From: Lithobates sylvaticus | Lineage: Eukaryota > Chordata > Amphibia > Anura > Ranidae | Length of the DNA: 64,000 nucleotides | Direction of reading: 5' to 3' | Assembly (NCBI GenBank): GCA_028564925.1 | Contig: CM053026.1 | Coordinates: 129,647,150-129,711,149, forward strand | Shown here: positions 12,404 through 23,239 of the stretch, piece by piece | Position numbering within the stretch: position 1 is the first letter of the stretch | Layout: the number at the start of each line of letters is the position of its first letter | Translations under genes and position numbers: made by a program | The notes under the pieces: generated by a model | What the model was told of the DNA's origin: nothing | The model's database searches: none | What the model saw: only the letters and a program-made list of their open reading frames with translations

Positions 12404-13234
12404 ATTGGTCATAAATTACAATTTTTATCAAGACATTACTCAATGATTTCATAAAGAATAGTTTAGTTCTACATGCTTTGCTATTTTTGTGAGGTATGAT
12501 AAAACGTTTGGTCGTCTAAGCTATAGCCTAATAGTAAAAAAATATATGTTACATTACATAAAAGAAGGGCATGGTGCCATTGTGGACACATCCTGAGTAG
12601 GCAGTATCTGTAAATGTCAAAATATAAAGAAAAGTAAATATAGAGGAGGAGATTGTATTAAACAGAACACAGACATCTTTGGAAGACTGATCATGAGATG
12701 ATTCCTACATCTATTACTGAAAGATAGAGAGATGGATAGATTTTTAATAGAAAATCTATTTCAATGGCAAACCCATACAGCAATATATAAAAAAGACATA
12801 TAACCAGTTACAGTTGAGCAGAGCATGTTTTTCAGCTTGTCATTTCAGCAGCAGGAATTTTCCATATTTCTTTACAGTGACAAGAAAGTGGTTTGATAAC
12901 TAAACAAACACAATTCTTGGAATATAAGGATACATTTTGTTATTCGGCTTGACAAAAGGAATGTAAACAGTGGTGGCTGGTATTTTCACACACATTCTTT
13001 ATGTTAGCAATAAACAATAAATAGAATAAGGGTATATTGATATTATTATTGTATATTGATGCCAGATGTTTAATGGTCTATTTAAATGTAGCATGTTCCC
13101 TTGTGAAAATTGCAACACAAACGGTAAACACTGGATGTCCAGTATGTCCAATGTGGCCTTAAAGTTTATTTCTTTGTGATATAGGAGTCAGCAGAATAAT
13201 GTATTTATAATTTTTAAAATAACTTTTTTTACAT
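12404..13234. other. No recognisable gene or element
   Basis: AT-rich spacer. No frame of note. Confidence 0.4.
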
Positions 13235-13475
13235 ATTTATAAATGATATAGAGTCTGGGAATAACTATACCATTTCAGTGTTTGCAGATGACAGGATGTC
13301 TCCAATTTACAAGCCAAGCTCTAATTATGTGGCAAATTAGGTTTAATGTTGATAAATGTAAAGTTATGCCCTTGGGAGCTAAGAACATGCATGCATCATA
13401 CATACTAAGAGGAGAACTGCTGGGGAAGTCAATGGTGGAGAAGGATCTAGGTGTTCTGGTAGATCATAAGCTTAA

Positions 13476-15270
13476 CCACTTCCCATTTGAGCCAATTCTG
13501 GCACTCCGCTCCTACATGTAAAAATCATAATTTTTTTTGCCAGAAAATTACTCAGAACCCCCAAACCATTATATATGTTTTTTTTAGCAGAGACCCCAGG
13601 GAATAAAATGGCGGTTGTTGCAATGTTTTATGTCACACGGTATTTGCACAGCAATTTTTCAAATGTGTTTTTTTGGGGGAAAAAACTGTTTCATGAATTA
13701 AAAAAAAAAAAACACTTAAGTTAGCCCAATTTTTTTGTATAGAGTGAAAGATGATGTTACGCTGAGTAAATAGATACCTAACATGTCACGCTTTAAAATT
13801 GCGCACACTTGTGGAATGGCGCCAAACTTCGGTACTTAAAAATCTCCATCGGCAATGCTTTAAACATTTTTTACAGGTTACCCATTTAGAGTCACAGGGA
13901 TCTTGGGATAGAATTGCTGCTCTCGCTCTAACATTTGCGTGATACCTCACATGTGTGGATTTAATGCCTTTTACATATGTAGGCGCAACGTACGTATGCA
14001 TTCGCTTCTGTGCACCTTAATGTATTCATTTTTTTATTGTTGACTTTTTATTTTTTTTACACTTTACCTTTAATTCCTATTACTAGGAATGTAAACATAC
14101 CTTGCAATAGGAATAGTGCATGACAGTTCCTCTTTATGGAAAGATTTGGAGTCAATAAGACCCCACATCTCTCCTCCAGGCTGGAAAGCCTTGAGATAGA
14201 AAAAAAAAAAACAGCCGAGTACACGCCAGTGTTTACAACTGCCAGGCTGGACATGACATCATAACGTCACTTTCAGGCCTTAGAGAGTGAATCAGAATGT
14301 AAATAAAAGTGCAGCACTAAAAACAAATCTCGGAATAAACTGAGACCTTAGGTGTTCATGTGAATTTCAAAACCGATTTTTGAAATGTGTAGAAAAACCA
14401 TGAATATATATGTTCACTTTAATAATGAATCTGTGCATAAAAAAAAGAAAAACATGGAGTCCACAAACAAAAGGGAACCCAATGTATATTGAGTCCAAAA
14501 AATGTAAACCAAAAGTTTATAACATCCTCGTGACATCAAAGGTGAAAACAATTTGTGAAGAAAGTTGCAAGTAGAATATCCACCACCAATTAGATGAAGG
14601 CTTTTCGGAATGTTAGGACCCAAAAGGGCATACACCCATTGAGTCAAAAAGGATTGTGGTGATGTATACCAAAGGTGAGAGCATCAGTGCAGGCGACCTC
14701 TGATGTATAAGTCAGGTGTTCCCCCGGATCATCTGATGGCTCTCAAAGATAGTGATCCCCAGGATAGATACTCATGGAGCAAGATGGACAAATTCTCCCG
14801 TACATTCATATGTGTAATTAGGAAGGAGAACAAAATGCCACATAATGTAATTCCATAACAAAATATGGGGTATTTATTAAAATAAGAAAGCTCACATTTG
14901 AGAAGATAAAACAGCGCTTTGGTACATGTATAATGGCAGCAGTGGAGCCCGTGGGTCTGCTGTTTGTTGCTCGGAGGGACAGCGCGGTATAACATTTTTA
15001 TTTCTATTCTCTATGGTGAACTTCCGCCCCTGGCAGATTCCTTCTCCAGCTTGCACCTGAGGGTGGCGGGAGTTGGGGGTTGTCCTCTTCCACAGCCTGT
15101 AAGTACAATCGAGTGGCTGAACAGGTGCTATGATTGTTCTTACTGTGCAGGGAATCACCGGTGGAACAAAATTATGCTTGAATGATGCCTGCAGCTGCAG
15201 GAGTCATTCAGATATCCCCAGTCCCCACTCAAAGCCGGACGTCATATGATGTACTGCGGGTGGAAAGTGG
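13476..15270. mobile_element. piggyBac-like MITE inserted in a CR1 LINE
   Basis: TTAA at 13472-13475 and 15271-15274. Ends are CCACTTCCCATTTGAGCC and GGTGGAAAGTGG. Removing the element and one TTAA rejoins the CR1 reading frame at VDHKL/NNSMQ, which proves the insertion. The interior resembles 60935-61400 (ATTACTCAGAACCCCCAAAC and a following block) and has a GC-rich right part. Another insert occupies about 14285-14995. Confidence 0.85.
14285..14995. mobile_element. Unclassified insert inside the MITE, possibly Penelope-like
   Basis: This AT-rich block interrupts the GC-rich right half typical of the host MITE family. It opens with TAAAAGTGCAGCACTAAAAA, a motif also seen at about 37815 (AGTGCAGCACTAATAA), and resembling GCTGCTGCACTGTACTG in the Penelope-like element at about 21668. 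Limits are approximate and no target duplication was found. Confidence 0.3.
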
Positions 15271-15494
15271 TTAATAATAGCATGCAACGACAAGCTGCAG
15301 TTTCTAAAGCAAGCAACTTGTACTAAAAGAGGTGTTGACTCTAGAGAGACATCACCCTTTTTTTAGGTAACAACTAGCAAGACCTAACTAAATAATAAGG
15401 AAAACTTAGAATATATATTAAAACAAATGTCACTGTAAAAATATAAATTTAGTTTACCTTAAAAGTGGCCCCATTCCTGAGGGGTAGCCAAACA

Positions 15495-16659
15495 CACAGG
15501 AGGAGGAGGAATGTGTCAGCATGAATGTAGAGGATAACATGCAGCAGTCTTTAAGGGATGGTTTTCAATCCCCAGAAACCTAAGGGATTGTACATGAATG
15601 GGATGAGGAAGTTCCTGACAATGTCATCCTTAGTGAGCCAGAGGACTCAGAATCTCATGCCTCTTCAAACTCATGCTGCGTGGGCTCCCTCATTCTGCAA
15701 AGCCTGTGAAAGGACCAGAGGATTTGTGGTATCAAGGAGAGGGATCATTACTGGCTGGCAACCCTTCTTGATCCACGTTACAAGGGTAAAGTTGCAGAGC
15801 TCATCCTGCCTTCGCAGAGGGAGCAGAGGATGAAACATCTTCAGGACACCTTGAAGAAAAATTTCCTGGACAACATGTTTTTGAGGCTTCGTTCGGTCAG
15901 AGGAAGAGCGGTGGAGAAGGTAGCCAGCTGACCAATGCCTTTCAACAATTCTTTAGTCCTTAGTGCCCAGGGCTGTTAGGTTTAAGCAACCATGGGCAGC
16001 GTCTGCATTATATGGTGCAGGAATATCTAGGGGCAAGAGCAGACTTGGAGACATTTCCAACTAAGCATCCACTGGGTTACTGGGTCTTGAGGATGTACCA
16101 CTGGCCAGAACTTGCTCAATATGCAATTGTGCTACTGGCCTGTCCTGCATCCAGCATGCTTTCTGAATGGATATTCAGTGCTGCTTTCTGTCACCTGTCC
16201 ACAGACTCTGTTGATAGGCTGACATTTATCAAAATGCAATTGGTCCTGGATCAGCTATCAAGCCCCTGATGCTGATGTAACTTATGGAATTTGTTAGGAA
16301 TCTGGGATGCCTTGAAGACTTCCTATGCTGCCAATTCTATTCCTGAATCTTGATTATGCAATGTTTTTGGTTTAGGGCACCACCAAAACCTAAGGCACAA
16401 TTTTTCTGCACCTGTGTAACAGGGGCATGTAATTACAATTTTTAAACTATTTTTTATTAGCAGGGGCAGTTCCTGCGCCAAACAAGAGTAACTGTGAGGG
16501 GTTACAGTGTTCAGGCACCGCCAACACCCAAGGACCAATTATTCTGCACCTGTTTGACAGGAGCATGTAATTACAATATTTTCACACATTTTTAACAGCA
16601 GGGCCCTTTCCTGCGCCCAACAAGAGTAACCGTGAGGGGTTATAGTGTTCAGGCACCAC
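15495..16659 (+). pseudogene. hAT transposase 3' fragment (hAT-B family)
   Basis: Collinear with hAT-B from its acidic linker onward. Recognisable blocks are ERDHYWLATLLDPRYKGKV, then the hAT dimerisation region (VQEYLGARADLETFP, HWPELAQYAIVLLACPASSML, VDRLTFIKM). The SERTFSAAGG block of hAT-B is degraded here (SEWIFSAAFC), losing the conserved glutamate. Several frame breaks are present and the 5' two thirds of the gene is absent. Downstream 16370-16655 carries two copies of the CCTAAGGCACAATTTTTCTG repeat that follows the gene in hAT-B. Where hAT-B has its internal TAG, this copy reads Asn-Met-Gln-Gln-Ser without a stop. Confidence 0.85.
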
Positions 16660-16912
16660 TTGGGATGGGCGAACGGTTTGGGCCGAGCATAAGTTTGGCC
16701 TGAACATTGTCCATTCAGGTGCTCGCCTAACACCTGAACTGGGCACTTCGTAAGATGTTCGCCCCCGCTGAGCGCACATTTAAAAGGTTGTTAAGGCTTC
16801 CCCACTGAGAGCTAAATAAAAAAAAAAAATATTGTACAAAAAAGAATGTCAATTTTAAAAAATTGGGGAAAAAACAGCATGGGGGACCCTTTGGGTCTGG
16901 TATGGATTTGAA

Positions 16913-17918
16913 CCACTTCCCCACTAGCGCATTGTAAAATGACACCAGCAGGAGCACTCTCTTCCTCCTGGAGCCCTTCAGAGTACCTGAGTATTTATAT
17001 GCAGCCCATGCCTCATAGAATATACGTTGGGGTGTTTTCTTTCCAAAATGGGGTCTTTTAATGGGTAATTTTACTCTCCTGGTGCTCCAGGACTTTCAAA
17101 AATGTGATAGGTAGGAATGAAATTATATGTGTAATTTATGCTCCTAGAACGCCTGATAGTGCCCCCTGCATGTTGGGCCTCTCTATGTGGCCAGGCTGTG
17201 AAAAAGTCTCACACATGTGGTATCGCTATACTCAGGAGGAGTAGCAGAAAGTAGTTTGGGGTTTAATTGGAAGTATGCATATGCTGTGTGTGAGAAATAA
17301 CTTGTTTTTCTGACAATTTTGTGTAAAAAAATAAAAAATTCTCAATTCTCCCAAGAATTGTGGGAAAAAATTAAAACCTAAAAAAACTCACTATGCCTCT
17401 TATTAAATACCTTGAACTGTCTACTTTCCAAAATGTGGTCATTTGGGGGGTATTTGTACTGCCCTGACATTACAGGGCCTCAAGAAATGAGATAGACCGT
17501 CAGTATATCAGGTGTGATCATTTTTTTATGATTTGTACCATAGCTTGTAGACTCTAACTTTCACACAGACTAAATAATATCCACTAATTTGGGTTATTTT
17601 TACCAAACATATGTAGCAGTAAATATTTTGACCCAAATTTATGAACAAAAATGTACTATTTCACAAATTTTATAATAGAAAAAAGGTTTTTTTTTTTTTT
17701 AAATTTTGGCATTTTTTTACTTATATCGCAAAAAATAAAAAACCCAGTGGTGATTAAATACCACCAAAAGAAAGCTCTATTTGTGTGAAAAAAAATATAA
17801 AAAGTTTGTTTGGGTATAGTGTTGCATGACTGAGTAATTGTCATTCAAAATGTGAGAGCACTGAAGGATGAAAATTGGTCAGGGCAGGAAGGGGTGAACG
17901 TGCCCAGTATTGAAGTGG
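16913..17918. mobile_element. piggyBac-like MITE inside the hAT MITE
   Basis: Starts CCACTTCCCCACTAG, ends TTGAAGTGG. TTAA follows at 17919-17922, while the left duplication is mutated to TGAA (16909-16912). Interior carries two copies of the CTTTCCAAAATGGGGTC module that is amplified at 59.2-60.9 kb. Confidence 0.8.
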
Positions 17919-17941
17919 TTAAGGGGAACCCTATGACAGAA

Positions 17942-18258
17942 TTTGGATTTTTAGTACCTCATAATAGATGGGATTTTTAGGGCAATGTAGTTAACGACTA
18001 AACAATGTATATTTAAAAATATTAGTAAATTTATTCATATATCAAACGAATACAAAAAACAAACAAAAAATATCCCAACAGATATCTACAAATAATAAAG
18101 GTGTTTACACAGTAGCTGCATACATATCATACATCATATGTGAGTGGCCATTTCATGCTACAAAAAAATACAGTACAGAGACATGAGAGAACATTGGCTC
18201 TGGATGTACAGTAGTCTGAAAATCCAACGCGTTTCGAAATGTGCATATGTATGTAATG
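17942..18258 (-). repeat. Left inverted terminal copy of the PLE
   Basis: Reverse complement of 21730-22047 with only a few differences. It contains CCAACGCGTTTCGAAATGTG (18222-18241), the inverted form of the CGAAACGCGTTGG motif of the right copy. Confidence 0.9.
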
Positions 18259-19802
18259 TGGGAAATGGGAGCATATCTGAGGCAATCAGCCAAGTCATAG
18301 ATGATTATCTTAGACCACATGTACTGGAATTGGCATCCTACACGAAGGATACGATTCATTTGCTTCAAATGCTGGAGAATTTAGAAATTCCAGACTCGGC
18401 AATACTGGTGACAGTAGATGTCGAATCGCTGTATAATAGTATTCCACATGATCTTGGGGAAGCTGTGGTTGGACGAATTGTGTTGAGCTTCATACTCAAA
18501 CACAATGTTTTTTTGTTCAAAGTATCCCACTACCTCCAGGTGCAAGGTGTGGCTATGGGGACGTGCTGCGCACCCTCATATGCCAACTTGTACCTGGGGG
18601 AGTGGGAGACGAACTTTTTATCCAATGACCAATTAACGTGCTTCACTGAACACATCGTTCTGTGGCAACGTTACATAGACGATGTGTTTCTAGTATGGAA
18701 TGGTTCAGAAACAATGCTGAAACAATGTTTGGCAACAATGAACAAAAATACTTATAATCTTTTTTTCACCATGGCCTATGATCATTGTAAAATTAATTTC
18801 CTCGATGTCTCCATCATAAAGGATATTTCTGGTAGAATAACTACTCAGCTATACAGGAAGGAAACCGCCGGCAACACGTTATTGCATGCTGGAAGTTTCC
18901 ATCCTGAATCCCTGAAAAGATCCATACCCTATAGTCAACTGCTCCGAATTAAACGGAACTGTACAACAGACGAAGCCTTTCAATTGGAGGCGGATAAACT
19001 AAGCACAAGATTACTTAGTAGAGGTTACACAAAATCATGCCTCAGAAAGGCATTTAACAGGGTAAAAAATCAAGATAGACATGAACTACTTTTCAGGAAG
19101 AAAATGAAGAAGGCCGATGATACCACCAGAATTATTGTACGTTATTCTAACGAACATAAAAAAATAAGGAAAATTCTTGCCAAACATTGGCCAATATTAA
19201 TGAATGATCCAGCATTGTCAGATCTAATCACTACTACCCCACAAATTATCTTTAGAAAGGCTGGCTCCATTGGGGGGCTTTTGACTCAAAGCGAATATAA
19301 AGGCAGTTCGCGTATAGACCCCTGCAAAACCTGGGGTACATACCCTTGTGGCTCATGTTCCTTTTGTGGGGTGATAGGCAAACGTACATCTTTCAAGCTA
19401 CCCAATGGGGAAGACTTCCAACTCAAACACTTTGCTAATTGCAAGACCAAAGGAGTGGTGTATCTACTCCAATGCGAATGTGGAGCCTTCTACATTGGGA
19501 AGACTAGACAAGAACTGGGCCAGCGGGTCAGTAAACATCTCTTCAGCATGAAGATTTGCAATCTCTATCTCCCATTAGGGAGACATGTGGCCAAACGACA
19601 TGACTACAGAATGCCCTCCATTAATATTACTGTAATAGACCGGATACATATACCAATGCGAGGAGGGGACTGGAACAAAACGCTCCTACAGCGCGAAATG
19701 CGATGGATTAGGCATTTAGACGCCACGACCCCTCCAGGATTGAATGAAACGGAAAGTTTCAGACCATTTCTTGATGGCTTCAGCTCAGGCAAAACCGACT
19801 GA
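18144..19802 (+). CDS. Penelope-like reverse transcriptase with GIY-YIG endonuclease, N-terminally truncated
   Basis: 552-codon frame. The first ~38 residues are translated from the inverted terminal repeat and are not native; family homology starts near residue 44 (ISEAISQVIDDYLRPHV). RT signatures follow in order: motif A TVDVESLYNSIP (about residue 90), motif B QGVAMGTCCAPSYANLYL (about 133), motif C RYIDDVFLVW (about 176) and motif D INFLDVS (about 215). A Cys cluster (YPCGSCSFCG) precedes the C-terminal GIY-YIG nuclease: GVVYLLQC and FYIGKTRQELGQRVSKH, about 436-470. RT plus GIY-YIG is diagnostic of endonuclease-bearing PLEs; full-length proteins carry a longer N-terminus. The enzyme would copy element RNA at nicked chromosomal DNA. 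The subgroup (Penelope/Poseidon or Neptune) is not resolved. Function is doubtful because the N-terminus is missing. Confidence 0.9.
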   Translation: MAISCYKKIQYRDMREHWLWMYSSLKIQRVSKCAYVCNVGNGSISEAISQVIDDYLRPHVLELASYTKDTIHLLQMLENLEIPDSAILVTVDVESLYNSIPHDLGEAVVGRIVLSFILKHNVFLFKVSHYLQVQGVAMGTCCAPSYANLYLGEWETNFLSNDQLTCFTEHIVLWQRYIDDVFLVWNGSETMLKQCLATMNKNTYNLFFTMAYDHCKINFLDVSIIKDISGRITTQLYRKETAGNTLLHAGSFHPESLKRSIPYSQLLRIKRNCTTDEAFQLEADKLSTRLLSRGYTKSCLRKAFNRVKNQDRHELLFRKKMKKADDTTRIIVRYSNEHKKIRKILAKHWPILMNDPALSDLITTTPQIIFRKAGSIGGLLTQSEYKGSSRIDPCKTWGTYPCGSCSFCGVIGKRTSFKLPNGEDFQLKHFANCKTKGVVYLLQCECGAFYIGKTRQELGQRVSKHLFSMKICNLYLPLGRHVAKRHDYRMPSINITVIDRIHIPMRGGDWNKTLLQREMRWIRHLDATTPPGLNETESFRPFLDGFSSGKTD

Positions 19803-21729
19803 ATACATTGACTGGACCACCTAAAGACCCCAATACCTATATAAACCACATCGAATGGTTGTTTTGATTCATGAGTTCATTCGGACCACTACATCGGTCA
19901 TCTATTCAGTTCTCTCTCCCCTCTCTCTCACCCCTCCCTGGGTCTTGGACCCGACTGGGCGGGGAGCATCCGTCCTAGTGTCTCTAAATTATATAAGGGG
20001 TTTTTATTTTACTTTCTATTTTTTGATTGTTGTTCAATTATGTTATTATACTTGTATGGTTTATATATCTTTTCTCCGTTCATTTTTTTCTTATAGGTTG
20101 GGTGGCGCTCGTAAACTTCCAGATATACCTCAATGGTTGACCAACTTTCATCGCATTCCCGGCACACGTAAGCCCACTCTATATTCAGGAGTGGGCATCC
20201 CTGTTTTTTTGCATCTTTGGATTTGAATGGGGGTTCTCCAATAGCGATCCTCATTTTTTCCAATGAACTGCACAACAGGGTCATATACTGTGTCGGGTGG
20301 TTTTTAGTTTTCTGTCTTATTGCACTTATCACACTAGACTGGCATATTTGGGTCCTTTATGTGATGTGATGTGTGGCAAATTTGGAGGTTCACCATCTAC
20401 CCCCTCCCTCTGGTTAGTTCCTTTACGGCTCAATTTTTTGGATTTTTTTTTTTTTTTTAACCAACTGTAGATTGGCACTGACAATGGCACCGCTTAAATA
20501 ACAGTCAACTATATACATGGGATCCGCCGTTTCAACGGATCTTAAGCATTCCCCTTTTTTAGGTTACTGTGTTTCCGCTGTTACCTAGGTGATCACGATG
20601 CCTCCGCCTCAGTAGCAGCGTCGCCCCCTTGCTGACTTACAGCGGAAGAGGTGCGGCTTCCGGGTTGGGGGGGGCGGCATCTCTTGAGATGGTTACCTTG
20701 GAGATGAGGACGCCGCCTTTCTGTTTGCGGCGCCCTCCTCTCGCTTTACGCACAGTGGAGGCAGGCACAGCTTCCAGAGTGATGGAGGCGCTGCCTTCCT
20801 GAGCCAATAGCAGGAGCGCCGACGTCATGGTTACGTCGGCGCTCATATCCGAATTAGTTCCCAATATCACCAATTAGAGGGCAGTGACAACGCCGCTGTC
20901 GGGACGGTGGAGACGCCGTTGTCATGACAGCGGAGACGCATCTTTCCCCTCAAAAACACGCAGAGAGAGGAAACCTCCTCTGATTGGCCTTTTGGTTTCA
21001 ATCCACTCCCCCTTTTTTTCTGACGAAATGGTTCATTCACCAATACACATTCATGCCAGTTTCTCACAGCTGTTTTAAATCCCCCACTACACTCTCATTT
21101 GGCGCCGTTTTTGAACACAGAGGGTCATATATAAAAAGACAAACACCAGGAGCACTTAGTATGCACGCTCCTCACCTGCCTGCAGGACCTACGATATCAT
21201 CTCTACCTTGGCTTTCCAAGATTCGATTTTTTATCCTCAATAACATCTTGGATGATCAGAGAATTGAACTTTGGTCGTTTAAGCATTAAAACCCTTGTAA
21301 GTACATGGACTACAAATTTGGGAATAGGGCCTCCTCTTAAAAAATGGGCCCCCCCATACCCAATTATTTATTTATATTTTCTATTTTTACTATTTTTCAT
21401 AGGTCCTTTCTCCCATTATACCCAGATTCTTTTGGGGTAATAATAGGATACAATGGGTGGAGCATGTGGTGCATCGATATTAAGCTTTGGTTCTTTAGCG
21501 CTCCCTGTGCGGTGATAATAAGTTTGGTCTCCATTGGTGGTGCCTGGTGGCGAAAGAGTGTACACATCAACCCTTTGAATTTTTGAGCGGATACATAGGT
21601 AGATTTTCATATTTATTTTATTATGATTACATTTTTGTGTTTTCAATAAATTTCACATTCATTTTTTGCTGCTGCACTGTACTGATGTCATATTCTATTT
21701 GTAGAAAGAGTGGCTTCCCTGAGGAAGAA

Positions 21730-22047
21730 ATTACATACATATGCACATTTCGAAACGCGTTGGATTTTCAGACTACTGTACATCCAGAGCCAATGTTCTC
21801 TCATGTCTCTGTACTGTATTTTTTTGTAGCATGAAATGGCCACTCACATATGATGTATGATATGTATGCAGCTACTGTGTAAACACCTTTATTATTTGTA
21901 GATATCTGTTGGCATATTTTTTGTTTGTTTTTTGTATTCGTTTGATATATGAATAAATTTACTAATATTTTTAAATATACATTGTTTAGTCATTGACTAC
22001 ATTGCCCTAAAAATCCCATCTATTATGAGGTACTAAAAATCCACATT
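21730..22047 (+). repeat. Right terminal copy (pseudo-LTR) of the PLE
   Basis: Inverted partner of 17942-18258. It is immediately preceded by CCCTGAGGAAGAAATTACAT and contains TTTCGAAACGCGTTGG, an arrangement that may be a decayed hammerhead ribozyme (see findings). It ends in AATAAATTTACTAATATT-rich sequence. Confidence 0.9.
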
Positions 22048-23239
22048 TATCAGGGATGATGGCAATGACATGCCCTTCTTCATGAGTCCAACCTTATTTT
22101 CACCCTATGACAGAATTAAGAAAAAAAACTGTTTGGACTCCCCCAAAAATCCATACCAGGCCCTTTGGGCCTGGAGTAGATTTTAAGGGGAACTCCACAC
22201 CAAAATGTAAAAACCCCTATCCCAGCATGCAGCCTGGAAGTCAGGATAGGGGCGGCAAGCCCCTCCTGAACCATCCCAGACCACATGCCCTCAACAGGGG
22301 GGGGTGGGTGCTGTGGTTGTCAGGATCTGCGGGCGGGGGGCTTATCATAATCTGGAAGCCCCCTTTAACAACCCCCCCCCCCAGATCCCCCCTATGTGAA
22401 TGGGCATCGGGTACAAAAAAAGTGTCAAAAAGTAAAAACTACAACAGACAGTTTTTGACAATTCCTTTATAAAAAAAAAAAAAAAAAGTGTCCCACGATG
22501 TCCACGCCGCCCGACAGACCCGAAAAATAGAAATATTTTTAAAATCTCCGCCTCCATGGGAGGCCTCCTGGTGACTGCTGTCTCTTTGCTTTGACAGCTG
22601 TTATATAGGCAAGGGCGGGACCATCCGGTGATGTAACTGAGTGACCATGCCCCTTCCCATGTCATGGGGACCCCATGCCAATATTGTTTTCAATTTGGCA
22701 TGGAGTTTCCCTTAAAATCAATACCAGGCCAGAGACTGAGGGGGGGGGGGGACCCTGCGTTGTTTTTTTCATTGAATTTTCATCTATATTGCCGGGAGCC
22801 AGCAATACATTACAGCCGCAAGCAAGTTTATATGAAATTTTTTCCTTTAGAAATGTCATTATTGCTGTGGCACTGTTCTACACATCGCACAGATGCAGAA
22901 CTTTGCAGGCAGACTAAGGGGACCCCCGAGGCATGATATTTAAAGAAATATTTCATGTTTATTGTTTCACTTTAAGCATTATTAAAATCACTGCTCCTGA
23001 AAAAACAATTGTTTTAAAAAAAAATGTTTGCAATGTGTTCCCTAGGGCAGTACCCGGGTCCCCATACACTTTTTATGGCAATAACATGCATATAAGCCTT
23101 TAAAATTAGGACTTTTGATTTTTCATGTTCGTGTCCCATAGACTTTAATAGGTTTTGCATGTTTGCTAGAACTTTTTGCCTGATCAAGGTGTTCTGGTGC
23201 AAACTGAACTGGGGGGTGTTCAGCTCATCCCTAGTCATA

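Larger units (their letters stand above)
13235..15345 (+). mobile_element. CR1-type LINE fragment split by a MITE
   Basis: 13235-13471 translates to the CR1 RT segment around the catalytic box: FINDIESGN, then TISVFADD, then FNVDKCKVMPLGA and KDLGVLVDHKL. The same protein continues at 15275-15345 (NNSMQRQAAVSKASN, then a degenerate IDSRDI block). The gap is exactly the TTAA-flanked element at 13476-15270. Both ends of the LINE piece are truncated and stops are present, so it is an old dead copy. Confidence 0.85.
17944..22101 (+). mobile_element. Penelope-like element (PLE) with inverted terminal copies and 16-bp target duplication
   Basis: The 16-mer ACCCTATGACAGAATT occurs at 17928-17943 and 22102-22117, bounding the insertion. 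17942-18258 is an inverted, about 97% identical copy of 21730-22047. PLEs are known for such pseudo-LTRs in direct or inverted order. A short non-repeated tail follows at 22048-22101. The single gene is 5'-truncated at the inversion junction. The 3' part (19803-21729) is non-coding with GC-rich inverted motifs at 20640-20940. Its one long frame is uninterrupted and the duplication is intact, so the insertion looks fairly recent, but as a truncated copy it is a relic. Confidence 0.85.
16660..23233. mobile_element. hAT MITE related to hAT-B, split by two later insertions
   Basis: The left end TTGGGATGGGCGAACGG (16660) and the right end GTTCAGCTCATCCCTA (to 23233) match the hAT-B terminus (reverse complement TAGGGATGAGCCGAAC). 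The right 300 bp also match hAT-B 50640-50998 in order. The MITE body is 16660-16912, 17919-17943 and 22118-23233. It is interrupted by a piggyBac-like MITE at TTAA and by a Penelope-like element. Flanking 8-mers (GGCACCAC and GTCATATA) do not match, so the outer limits may be rearranged. No transposase. Frames at 22107-22472 and 22664-22936 are composition artefacts. Confidence 0.7.

Noticed and set aside
18153-18368. Minus-strand frame at the PLE left end, with a near-identical peptide at 21547-21834
   Set aside because: The two peptides match because the terminal repeats are inverted copies. It is not a gene.
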